Shown here piece after piece: positions 34,981 through 44,127 of a stretch of DNA of 64,000 bases (positions are counted from its first letter, which is position 1; every line of letters starts with the position of its first letter). Below the pieces are notes generated by a model. That model searched no databases, had not been told where the DNA came from, and saw only the letters and a program-made list of their open reading frames with translations. A program made the position numbers and the translations under genes. Origin of the DNA: Psychroserpens ponticola (lineage in GTDB: Bacteria > Bacteroidota > Bacteroidia > Flavobacteriales > Flavobacteriaceae); the NCBI RefSeq assembly GCF_023556315.2, contig NZ_CP116221.1:3238001-3302000 (forward strand). Direction: 5' to 3'.

Positions 34981-37035
34981 TCAATCCTTTTTAATTATAC
35001 TTATTGCAGTACCACCACCTTCGGCGAGTTCTAAAGTCAATTTGGAGCGACTATTAACGGTTATCGTTTCTATTTTTATATCTAAAGGGTTAGTGTCCCA
35101 ATGTGCATGTTTTCCATCTTTATAAACTGTAGCAATATAATCCTGATTGTCATCTAAAAAGTCGAGACTAATTTCAAATGTTCTGGCATTTTCATCAGTA
35201 ATACTTCCTAAAAACCAGTCATCAGTTAGGCGTTCTTTTCTTGCTATAGTCACATAATCACCAACTTCTCCATTGAGCACTTTTGTTTCACTCCAATCAA
35301 CTCCAACATCTTTTATAAATTTAAGTGGTTCTAGATTGGCTTCATAGTGTTCTATTAAATCTGCAGCCATTTGAATCGGACTATAAATCACAACATATAA
35401 TGCCAATTGTTGCGCTAAAGTGGTATTGACTTGGTTTTCTTTTTTAAACTCATCGAATTTAATATTGAAAATTCCAGGCGTATAATCTATTGGTCCAGCT
35501 AACATTCTGGTAAAAGCTACAATAGGCAAATGTTCTGGTGGATTTCCACCTTTTAAACCCCAAATACTAAATTCTTGACCTCTTAAGCCTTCACGGGAAA
35601 TTGTATTTGGATAGGTACGTCTTAAACCTGTAGGTTTTATAGGTTCGTGTGCATTTATTGCAATCTGATATTTAGCAGCTTTTTCAACTGTATTGTTATA
35701 ATGGTTCACCATAAATTGTCCGTGATGGTATTCTCCATTAGGTTTGAGATTCCCGACATAACCTGTTTTCACTGAATGAATCCCAAGGTTTTGCATCAAA
35801 GCATAAGCTGTATCTTGCTGTTTGATATAACGTTCAACATCTCCATAGGTTTCATGATGCATGATTAAATTGACTCCTTTTTCTTTACCATAGGTTAGAA
35901 CTTCCTTTAAATCATAATCTGAATAAGGTGTCACAAAATCAAATCCATCTTCTTCTGAGGCCCAACCTGTATTCCAGCCTTCAACAAGCACACCTTTAAT
36001 ATTATTTTTTGCAGAAAAATCGATATACTTTCTTACGTTTTCTGTTGTTGCACCATGTTTTCCTGATGCCATATCCCAAGATGACTTCCCTAAATGCATT
36101 TCCCACCAAACACCAGTATACTTCATAGGTTTAAACCAAGACACATCGCCAATTTTGTTAGGTTCATTTAGATTAACAATTAAATTCGATTCAATTAAAT
36201 CTGTTGCATTATCTGTAATTTGAATGGTTCTCCAAGGTGTATTAAATGGCAAGTTTCGTTTAACTTTATAGTTGGTGTTTTTTGAACCAACGAGATGACT
36301 TTCAAGGCTTAAATTTTTGGTATCTACTTTTAAAGTCATACCTGAATAATTAATTAAAGCTGCTTCATGAAAACTCAAATGAATTCCATCATTCCCAACC
36401 ATAGTTACTGGTGTATTTACAGCATTATTTGCTATATAAGTTTGTGCAACTGGCTGATTTAAATATTTAAGTGCATCAATTTCTGAAAGTTTTGTTGTAC
36501 TGTATAAATGTTCGTAAATATCCCAATCTCCAGGAGTCCAAAAGGTTTTATAATCTTCAGTTAAATTGAATTGCGTACGCTCTTCTGTAATAAGGACTTC
36601 ATCCCAATTTTCTTGTTCTGGAAACTCATATCTAAATCCGATACCATCGTCGTAAACTTTGAATACTATGTTTAGTTTTCGGTTTAATTCTGAAGTTTCC
36701 TCAAGCTCTATTTTTAATTCATTGTAGTTGTTTACAACATCTAATTGTTCTCCCCAAGGCATTTGCCAAGTTTCATTAAATGCAACATTATTAGACTTTT
36801 TTATGATGAAATTCTTATCGAGAGCAGGTTTATTTTTTAACTCAAACCCTAAATACGACGCATCAATAATCACCTTATCATCTTTGACAACTCGATAAAA
36901 AGGCTGGCCATTTTCTGAAAGGTTAAAACTAACTTTAAGAATATTATTAGGCGAACTCACCTTCAAAGCATGTACTTCGGAAGCGTTGCATGACAACACT
37001 AAAAAGGCAGATATGACTATTAATATAGCTTTCAT
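34981..37035 (-). CDS. susB: GH97 alpha-glucosidase lipoprotein, SusB-like
   Basis: 684 aa. Releases glucose from alpha-glucans in the periplasm. Signal peptide with lipobox (FLVLSCNA, Cys16). The N-terminal beta-sandwich (about 25-280) precedes a TIM barrel (MKYTGVWWEMHLGKSSW, VEGWNTGWASEEDGFDF) and a C-terminal sheet domain. INAHEPIKPTGLRRTYPN and EGLRGQEFSIWG hold the glutamates expected for the inverting branch that includes Bacteroides SusB, rather than the Asp of retaining GH97 galactosidases. Ninth gene side of the leftward operon; 9 bases after the preceding GH13. Confidence 0.9.
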   Translation of the reverse strand: MKAILIVISAFLVLSCNASEVHALKVSSPNNILKVSFNLSENGQPFYRVVKDDKVIIDASYLGFELKNKPALDKNFIIKKSNNVAFNETWQMPWGEQLDVVNNYNELKIELEETSELNRKLNIVFKVYDDGIGFRYEFPEQENWDEVLITEERTQFNLTEDYKTFWTPGDWDIYEHLYSTTKLSEIDALKYLNQPVAQTYIANNAVNTPVTMVGNDGIHLSFHEAALINYSGMTLKVDTKNLSLESHLVGSKNTNYKVKRNLPFNTPWRTIQITDNATDLIESNLIVNLNEPNKIGDVSWFKPMKYTGVWWEMHLGKSSWDMASGKHGATTENVRKYIDFSAKNNIKGVLVEGWNTGWASEEDGFDFVTPYSDYDLKEVLTYGKEKGVNLIMHHETYGDVERYIKQQDTAYALMQNLGIHSVKTGYVGNLKPNGEYHHGQFMVNHYNNTVEKAAKYQIAINAHEPIKPTGLRRTYPNTISREGLRGQEFSIWGLKGGNPPEHLPIVAFTRMLAGPIDYTPGIFNIKFDEFKKENQVNTTLAQQLALYVVIYSPIQMAADLIEHYEANLEPLKFIKDVGVDWSETKVLNGEVGDYVTIARKERLTDDWFLGSITDENARTFEISLDFLDDNQDYIATVYKDGKHAHWDTNPLDIKIETITVNSRSKLTLELAEGGGTAISIIKKD

Positions 37036-37044
37036 TGTTTAACT

Positions 37045-38727
37045 TTATTTCTTTTCTAATAAAACGATATCGAATTCTGTTTCTAACATGGCTTCTCCAT
37101 TATTTACAGTCACATCTTGATTAGAGTAGGCATCATGAAGTACCATTCCATCTTTAAAAACCTTTGAAACGTTTAAAATCTTTTTTCCTTTACCTAAATC
37201 TAAACCAACTACAACAGAATCTGTATAATCATCTTTTGAATACCCTCTATAAAACACATAAGGTTTCTGTGAGATCATTAGATGTATTCCTGCTCCAATC
37301 GAAGGGTGTCTTTCTCTAAACTTACCTAACTTTTGCCAATGACTCAGTACTTTTTTTGTGTTTGAATCTTTAGAAATAGCATCCCAATTCATAAACGAAC
37401 GCAATGTGGCATCACCAACAGTGCCTTCAATTTTTAAAGAACGAGCAGATTCATCTCCATAATACACTTGTGAGGTTCCTGGTGACAACAATAACTTATT
37501 AGCTGTTTCGATTGGTTTTTCTCTATTGGGATCAAACGGGCTTCCATCATCGTGAGAACTTAAATAATTAAGGGTTCCAAATGCTTTTAAATCACCATTT
37601 AAAACCTTTGAATATTTATTAAATAAAGCTTCGTAACCCATTTCTTTTGAATTCCATTTAAACTCAAAGTTGATCAAACTTTGAAAACTTGCTGGATCAA
37701 AATAATTCACTTTTTTATCACCAAAATCGAATAATTGTCCACCACTTACACCATAATTATAAACTTCACCAACCATATAAAAATCGTTGTTATCAACTAC
37801 TTTTTCTGGATTATTCTTTTTGAATTTAGCAAATGTAAAATCGCATTCTGTTTTAAATTCTTGCCAAACATATTCTTCTGTATGCTTAACGGTATCTACT
37901 CTGTAGCCATCTATGCCAAATTCTGTGATGTAATCTGTAAGCCACTTCATAATATAAAAACGAGGTGCTCTTGGGTGACCTGTACGCTTAAAAAACGCAT
38001 CTAATTCGGCAACTTCTTGTTCGTAACGACCTTCAGATTTCCATTTTTCAACGAGTTGAGGAGGTAATTCGACATCTTCATTACTTTCAGTTCTAATATC
38101 AGGAAGGTTTGCTACAAGTGTACAACTAATAGTATTTTCATAGTTATCGTAAGTACATTGCTTATCAGTTCTCACCCATTCTTCTGGCCAAACTGGATCT
38201 TTTTCAGTAACAGGTCCTGTATGATTAATTACAGCATCTAAAACGATACGAATTCCTCGAGCATGCGCTTCTTTAACTAGTTCATGCAAGTCTTTTTTGG
38301 TTCCAAAATTTGGATCAATGTTTGTCCAATCTTTAGCCCAATAGCCATGAAAACCGTAAGACACACCAGTACCTTCATCTGTTCCTCCATGAATTTGTTC
38401 AACTATTGGAGTCATCCAAATGGCATTGATACCTAAATCTGAAAAATAACCTTCCTTTACTTTTTGAGTAATTCCTTTTATATCTCCACCTTCAAAACCT
38501 CTAAGCTTACCAGTTTCTTTAGTTCTATCAAAATTAACATCGTTAGATGTATCTCCATTATTAAACCGATCTGTTAATAAGAAATACAAATTAGCTCCTT
38601 CCCAAACAAAAGGGCGTTCAATATGTTCTGAATCTAAATCTTCAGCCTTAGATTGATTATCATTTACATTTGTGTCTTTACAACTCAATGTCAATAAGAT
38701 TAAAGTTAATACTATTAGCTTCTTCAT
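37045..38727 (-). CDS. GH13 alpha-amylase lipoprotein (MalS-like)
   Basis: 560 aa. Lipobox TLSCKD (Cys16) places it as a lipoprotein. GH13 conserved regions: DAVINHTG (I), GYRVDTVKH with nucleophile Asp (II), MVGEVYN with acid Glu (III), YLSSHDDG (IV). The loop with DKQCTYDNYENTISCTLV has two Cys that may form a disulfide, as in periplasmic amylases. Full-length with a C-terminal beta domain. It follows the next upstream GH13 by a single base, so co-translated. Confidence 0.9.
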   Translation of the reverse strand: MKKLIVLTLILLTLSCKDTNVNDNQSKAEDLDSEHIERPFVWEGANLYFLLTDRFNNGDTSNDVNFDRTKETGKLRGFEGGDIKGITQKVKEGYFSDLGINAIWMTPIVEQIHGGTDEGTGVSYGFHGYWAKDWTNIDPNFGTKKDLHELVKEAHARGIRIVLDAVINHTGPVTEKDPVWPEEWVRTDKQCTYDNYENTISCTLVANLPDIRTESNEDVELPPQLVEKWKSEGRYEQEVAELDAFFKRTGHPRAPRFYIMKWLTDYITEFGIDGYRVDTVKHTEEYVWQEFKTECDFTFAKFKKNNPEKVVDNNDFYMVGEVYNYGVSGGQLFDFGDKKVNYFDPASFQSLINFEFKWNSKEMGYEALFNKYSKVLNGDLKAFGTLNYLSSHDDGSPFDPNREKPIETANKLLLSPGTSQVYYGDESARSLKIEGTVGDATLRSFMNWDAISKDSNTKKVLSHWQKLGKFRERHPSIGAGIHLMISQKPYVFYRGYSKDDYTDSVVVGLDLGKGKKILNVSKVFKDGMVLHDAYSNQDVTVNNGEAMLETEFDIVLLEKK

Positions 38728-38728
38728 A

Positions 38729-40609
38729 TTACTTTATTTTTAATATGAATGACTCCAATGGTTTAATATCTACTCTTACTTTAGCTTTTCCATTTTCAAC
38801 TTTTAAAGTTGATTTATATTCATTAAATAATTGATCGGAAACGGAATACTCACCATCTTTCAATTGTAATTTTGACACAATATCTTCAGGTAATTGCAAC
38901 TCAAAACCATAAGTGTTTTCAGCATTAAAATTAGAAATCACAATTAATTTTTCATCAGCACTCCAACGCACAAAAGACAATACTTTATCATTATACCATT
39001 CTGTGTTTTGTCGATTGTATTGATGAATATCTTGATAGTTTCCAGCTAAGGCAGAACTATTAATCGTAAAGTTCAAGAGACGTTTATAAAAATCTCTGAG
39101 TGCTAATTCTTCTTTAGTTGATTGACCACCATCAAAGGCTTTTTCGTTTATCCAACGTACTAAACTTGGCACTGAACCATAATCAAAAATCGATGTTCGA
39201 GTAGGATCTCCAAAACCTAAATCTTCAGCTCCATCTTCTCCAAATTCCTGACCGAAATACACCATAGTTGGCGATGAACTAATTGTTGTTGAAACTACCA
39301 TTGCTGGTTTTCCTTTTTCTGCGCTTCCAGCAAAATCAGAACTTGCGATACGTTGTTCATCATGGTTCTCTAAAAAGTGAAGCATGTGGTGTTCAATATC
39401 TTTTAAATCCTCTTGTATAGGTGGAATATTATCCGTTTTCCCATGACCTTGCATCACATGTTTTAGTGTATCATAAAGTTGGACTTTATCATACAGATAA
39501 TCCATTTTTCCTTTTTTGACATAATCTCTATATAAACTAGGATTATAAACTTCCGCTAATAAAAAAGCATCAGGATTTTTCATTTTAATATGCGAATTCA
39601 TATAACTCCAAAATTCAACAGGAACCATTTCTGCCATATCATAACGGAAGCCATCAACACCTTTTTCTGTCCAGTACAATGTAATATCTTTGAATTTTTT
39701 CCACGAACTAGGAATGGTTTTACCTTTCCAAAATTCGAAATGAGATTTGTAATCTTCATTTTCAGAACCTTCTGGCAGCTCATCAAAGTCTTTTTTACCA
39801 TCAGGACTAACACCATAATTTACCTTTACCGTTTCGTACCAATCATACATATCTGGTTGTGATGCTCTAGAACCATTACCTGTCCATTTTGCTGGAATTT
39901 CTTCAAATTTTCCATCAGCCATTGGATGATTTTCTCCACCTAAAGGTTTGTAATCATTTTTCCAATTGGGCACTATAAAGTCTTCACCTGGATTGTAATA
40001 AAAGTTATTATTGACGTCGTAAACCACTGTTTTATCATCTTCTGCTCCAAAATCTGAAGCACCTTCAGGATTGGTTAAGCTTTGATAATTTCTTGCCACG
40101 TGATTTGGCACAATATCAATAATCACTTTTAATCCAGCTTTGTGAGAACGTTCTATTAAATCTTCAAATTCTTGCAAACGATTCTCTACATTATTGGCTA
40201 AATCTGGATTCACATTGTAATAATCTTTCACAGCATAAGGCGAACCTGCACGACCTTTAACGATATCTGGATCATCATTTGAAATTCCGTATTTTGTATA
40301 ATCTGTAATGACATCATGATGTGGAACACCAGTATACCAAATATGTGTCACACCTAAATCTTTAATTTCAGTTAGTGCAGTATCAGTAAAGTCGCTGAAT
40401 TTCCCTACACCATTTTCTTCAAGAGTTCCCCAAGGTTTATTGGTTGTATTTGTGTTTCCAAATAATCTGGTAAAGACTTGATAAATCACTTCTTTTTTCT
40501 TCATTTCAACGTTAGGTTTTGTAGGTTCAGGAATTGTTTTTTTTTCGTTTTTGCATCCAAAAAAACAAGTGATAATAAATAATGATATGATTAATTTTAT
40601 GCTATTCAT
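38729..40609 (-). CDS. GH13 alpha-amylase lipoprotein
   Basis: 626 aa. Lipobox FFGCKN (Cys near 18). Regions: DIVPNHVARN (I), GFRYDMAEMVP (II), LLAEVYN (III), LENHDEQR (IV), with catalytic Asp/Glu/Asp intact. It carries a long insert between regions I and II (about 150-290). The ATG at 40609 is chosen because it gives an immediate signal peptide; an 18-residue basic extension further upstream overlaps the GH31 gene end. Probably a periplasmic maltodextrin-cleaving enzyme; whether it is an amylase, trehalose-type or debranching enzyme is not settled. Confidence 0.87.
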   Translation of the reverse strand: MNSIKLIISLFIITCFFGCKNEKKTIPEPTKPNVEMKKKEVIYQVFTRLFGNTNTTNKPWGTLEENGVGKFSDFTDTALTEIKDLGVTHIWYTGVPHHDVITDYTKYGISNDDPDIVKGRAGSPYAVKDYYNVNPDLANNVENRLQEFEDLIERSHKAGLKVIIDIVPNHVARNYQSLTNPEGASDFGAEDDKTVVYDVNNNFYYNPGEDFIVPNWKNDYKPLGGENHPMADGKFEEIPAKWTGNGSRASQPDMYDWYETVKVNYGVSPDGKKDFDELPEGSENEDYKSHFEFWKGKTIPSSWKKFKDITLYWTEKGVDGFRYDMAEMVPVEFWSYMNSHIKMKNPDAFLLAEVYNPSLYRDYVKKGKMDYLYDKVQLYDTLKHVMQGHGKTDNIPPIQEDLKDIEHHMLHFLENHDEQRIASSDFAGSAEKGKPAMVVSTTISSSPTMVYFGQEFGEDGAEDLGFGDPTRTSIFDYGSVPSLVRWINEKAFDGGQSTKEELALRDFYKRLLNFTINSSALAGNYQDIHQYNRQNTEWYNDKVLSFVRWSADEKLIVISNFNAENTYGFELQLPEDIVSKLQLKDGEYSVSDQLFNEYKSTLKVENGKAKVRVDIKPLESFILKIK

Positions 40610-40614
40610 TTGGA

Positions 40615-43600
40615 TTATTTTTTTAGTTTTATTTTTATTTCTTTTTCTTCGGAAGTATTCCATTTTATAGGAATAGTTAGTGTATTCGCTTCTGATTTCC
40701 AGATACTTTTAACTTTTATGTTATTCACTTTTATATGTTTAGGCTTCTCTAAAACATTATGAATCACTAGTTCTATTTCTTTGTCAGATATTGAATAATT
40801 AGAACCGGTTTCAGCTTCAAAATTTATATTTAACCAATCCTTTTCAATTGCTGCTTTAAACTCAAGAATTTCATATTGATCTTTTTGAATCGCATCAACA
40901 GTTTTACCGTTATCATTATAAAACTCTTGTTTACTTTCAGTAACACTTTTATCAAAATAATAATGTAATTCTAAAGTGTTTCCATCATATTCTCGAGTTG
41001 ATTGAATAGATTTAGTCATTGGAATAAATGCACCTCCACGAACAAATGTTGGAATGCTATTTTCTTTTAAATCATAAATAGTTACACTTCCAGCCTTATA
41101 CTTTTTATCCGAATAAAAATCAAACCAATTTGAAGTCTTAGGAAAATAAACCGTCTTCTTTTCTACTTTAGAAATAGTTACTGGAGCGACTAAAAAGTCA
41201 TTTCCCCAAAGATAAGTTGTGGCATCATCTTTAAGGATCTCTGAATTATCTTCAAAAAATAATGGTCGCATCAAAGGTTTTCCTTCAATATGATTTGTAG
41301 CCATTAAATTATAATTGTAAGGCAATAAACTGTAACGTAATTCAATAGCTTGCTTTGCTAAAGCTTTTGCTTTATCGCTTCTAAAAACTGGCTCACTAGC
41401 GACTTCTTCTTGAGCGTGAGGTCTAAAAATGGGTTGAAAAACACCATACTGTAACCATCTTACATACAATTCATCATCAAGATTTGCACCTGCAAAACCA
41501 CCTAAATCACTATGCATATATGCTAAACCTTGCATTCCCATTTGAAGTGCGATTTCGGGTTGCGATTGTAATCCTCCCCAAGTTCTATTGACATCACCAG
41601 ACCAAGGCACCATTCCAAAGCGTTGAGAACCTGAATAACCAGCTCTCATTAAAATAAACGGACGCCTATTTGGATTAGCTTCTAAACTTGCTTCATACAC
41701 TAATCTTGCCCAATCATGACCATAAATATTATGCACTTCATCTGCAGTTCCAGTAGCATGAATTAGATCTGAAGGATGCACTTCTGGCTCTCCTAAATCT
41801 CCCCAAAACCCGTTAACTCCAAGTTGAGATAAGTCTTTATAAATGTTCTTGAACCATTGTTCACCTTTAGGATTATAAATGTCTATCAAACCTGTATTTC
41901 CAAAATAGAAATCGTATTTAAACGGATTTCCAAGTGAATCTTTAGCAAGAATATCTTCATCGACAGCTTCTTGCCAACGGCTAGAAGTCGTTAATATAAA
42001 AGGTTCAGTAATTAAAATAGTCTCTACGTTTTTTGAATGCAAATCTTTAATCATTTGCTGTGGATTTGGAAACGAATCTCGATCGAAACTTAGATTTCCC
42101 ATCGTACCTTTTAACTTTTTCCCAAACCAATATAAATCTAGGATGATTGCATCGACAGGAATTTCTTCTTCTCTAAATTTGTCGATAGTTTCAATCGTTT
42201 CTTTTTGAGAATGGTATCCAAAACGACTTGAAAAATTACCTAAAGCCCAACGAGGAAGCATTGGTTGTTTCCCTGTTAAATCTGTATAATTATCAATCAT
42301 ATCATACCAAGATTCTCCAACAACAATCTGATACGTTTTTCGTCCAGAAATGGTTTCGTAAGTCAAAGTGTTATCGCCTTTACTATCTAAATCTAAAAAG
42401 CCAATTGGAGCATTATCAAAATGAACCATGTATTTATTTGAAGACATCACAATTGGCAAGGTAAAGTTCATCAATTTAGATTCTGTTTCATAACCATAAT
42501 GTGCTTTATTATAGAGTTCTAAACGATGTCCACGACGATTCATTCCTAGAGCTCTTGCACCTCCTCCATATAAAACTTCATCTTTGGTAAGATTGAATTG
42601 TAAGGTTTCGAACTTATCGTTTTTTTGATATCCATTTCGTTCTGAAATAATTTCTTTATCGTTATACCAATAGGTAATTTGAAATGGTTTTTTTTGAATT
42701 TTGACAGTTATACCAGATGTTTTAAATAGTGTCATCGCATCAGTATCCATAAATTCAGGTGAGACAGACATTGGTTTTAAAACAACTGCATGAGATTCTG
42801 GTTGTAATGTTTCGCCTTTCGGAATAAAAGTGGTTTCAACAATTTCTGTATTATAAAATTGAAGCAGATATGTTCCGTCAGAAACAAGAACTTCAAGTGT
42901 GTTCTCTTTTCGATTTACGCTAATAAATTCTCGTTTCTTAATTTTCTCTGGAAACAACCAAAGCATGGCTTCTTCAAAATTATTTCGCCATAATTCTTCG
43001 TTGTGTTTCCCTTCAGGAACAATTTTAGATTGCATGTTTTGAGATGAAAATCCTGTATCTTTTAATAGCGATATCATCGCATTCATATCAGTAACGGTCT
43101 GACTGATTTCTTCAAACTTCACATTACCTCCTTCTTTTCCGCCAGCTAAAAAATACATTTTAGTATCTTGAATACTTCCGTTGGCTTTTGTAAATGCGTT
43201 AACATCTTCTGAAGCAAACCAAAATGCTGAAGAAAACACACCAACTTTTCCAAAAACATTTGGATATTTTAATGCAGCATAATGAGAAATTAATCCTCCC
43301 ATGGAGCTACCAATAATTCCTGTATTTTCTTTATTTGTTAATGTTTTATAGTTTGAATCTATATAAGGTTTTAAAGTCTGAACAATAAACTCCATATACG
43401 CTTCACCTTCGCCTCCTCCATATTCTGGGTGTGTCCAAGGCGAATATTCGTCAAGTCGTTTGTCTTCACCATTATCTACACCAACAACAATAAAACTCAT
43501 GTTATTGTCTTTATATAATTTGTTTAAAGTTTCATCCACTGACCATTCTTCGCCATAACTTGAAGTACTTTTATCGAACAGATTTTGACCATCATGCATA

Positions 43601-44091
43601 TAAATTACAGGAAAGGATTGGTTTGCTGAATTGTAATTTGGTGGCAAATACATCCAAATTTTACGTTTTCGATTGAGTTGAGGAATTTCGAAATCTTCAG
43701 ATAAAATAAAGACATTATCAGCCATTGTAGATTGATCGGCTTCACTTTTATCCCAACTTAAAATTTTAATGTGGACGGTATCATTTTCCTTTTCAAAATT
43801 ATAAATTCGATTTTCAATTTGATTGCCTTTAGCATCTCGTTCTACGGAATCCCAAGATCCTTGTGTGAACTTGAAATTGATATTATCGTCTTGTTTAGGA
43901 AAAGTAATATAAAAAGCCTTCCCTTCTTTTTCTAACTTATATGACTCATTTCCTCCTGACCAATTTTCAAAATCTCCTGAGATATAAATTGATTCTTTAG
44001 TATTATCAGGAAATTCATCAACAACAAAAGTCACCTGCGAATAGGCTGTTTGAAACAGGAAAACAATAATTATGTATAGGTGTTTTTTCAT
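40615..44091 (-). CDS. Three-domain enzyme: starch-binding domain, esterase, GH31 alpha-glucosidase
   Basis: 1158 aa exported protein with signal peptide (about 1-19, LFQTAYSQ). Residues about 20-118 resemble a CBM20/48-type module (GDFENWSGG, INFKFTQGSWDSVERD). Residues about 120-385 are an esterase-D/Fes-like alpha/beta hydrolase with nucleophile in GIIGSSMGGLISH and His in PEGKHNEELW. Residues about 400-1158 are GH31: ILDLYWFGKK, nucleophile Asp in NGFWGDLGEPEVH and acid Asp in VPWSGDVNRTWGG. The start is the ATG at 44091; 12 codons upstream lack signal features. It would cut terminal alpha-glucose and perhaps deacylate substituted glucans. Confidence 0.88.
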   Translation of the reverse strand: MKKHLYIIIVFLFQTAYSQVTFVVDEFPDNTKESIYISGDFENWSGGNESYKLEKEGKAFYITFPKQDDNINFKFTQGSWDSVERDAKGNQIENRIYNFEKENDTVHIKILSWDKSEADQSTMADNVFILSEDFEIPQLNRKRKIWMYLPPNYNSANQSFPVIYMHDGQNLFDKSTSSYGEEWSVDETLNKLYKDNNMSFIVVGVDNGEDKRLDEYSPWTHPEYGGGEGEAYMEFIVQTLKPYIDSNYKTLTNKENTGIIGSSMGGLISHYAALKYPNVFGKVGVFSSAFWFASEDVNAFTKANGSIQDTKMYFLAGGKEGGNVKFEEISQTVTDMNAMISLLKDTGFSSQNMQSKIVPEGKHNEELWRNNFEEAMLWLFPEKIKKREFISVNRKENTLEVLVSDGTYLLQFYNTEIVETTFIPKGETLQPESHAVVLKPMSVSPEFMDTDAMTLFKTSGITVKIQKKPFQITYWYNDKEIISERNGYQKNDKFETLQFNLTKDEVLYGGGARALGMNRRGHRLELYNKAHYGYETESKLMNFTLPIVMSSNKYMVHFDNAPIGFLDLDSKGDNTLTYETISGRKTYQIVVGESWYDMIDNYTDLTGKQPMLPRWALGNFSSRFGYHSQKETIETIDKFREEEIPVDAIILDLYWFGKKLKGTMGNLSFDRDSFPNPQQMIKDLHSKNVETILITEPFILTTSSRWQEAVDEDILAKDSLGNPFKYDFYFGNTGLIDIYNPKGEQWFKNIYKDLSQLGVNGFWGDLGEPEVHPSDLIHATGTADEVHNIYGHDWARLVYEASLEANPNRRPFILMRAGYSGSQRFGMVPWSGDVNRTWGGLQSQPEIALQMGMQGLAYMHSDLGGFAGANLDDELYVRWLQYGVFQPIFRPHAQEEVASEPVFRSDKAKALAKQAIELRYSLLPYNYNLMATNHIEGKPLMRPLFFEDNSEILKDDATTYLWGNDFLVAPVTISKVEKKTVYFPKTSNWFDFYSDKKYKAGSVTIYDLKENSIPTFVRGGAFIPMTKSIQSTREYDGNTLELHYYFDKSVTESKQEFYNDNGKTVDAIQKDQYEILEFKAAIEKDWLNINFEAETGSNYSISDKEIELVIHNVLEKPKHIKVNNIKVKSIWKSEANTLTIPIKWNTSEEKEIKIKLKK

Positions 44092-44127
44092 TTTTACTTT
44101 TAATTTCTGGCTGTTCAGAACTGACAA

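Noticed and set aside
40610-40663. N-terminal extension of the GH13 lipoprotein
   Set aside because: The basic 18-residue extension would hide the signal peptide and overlaps the end of the GH31 gene.
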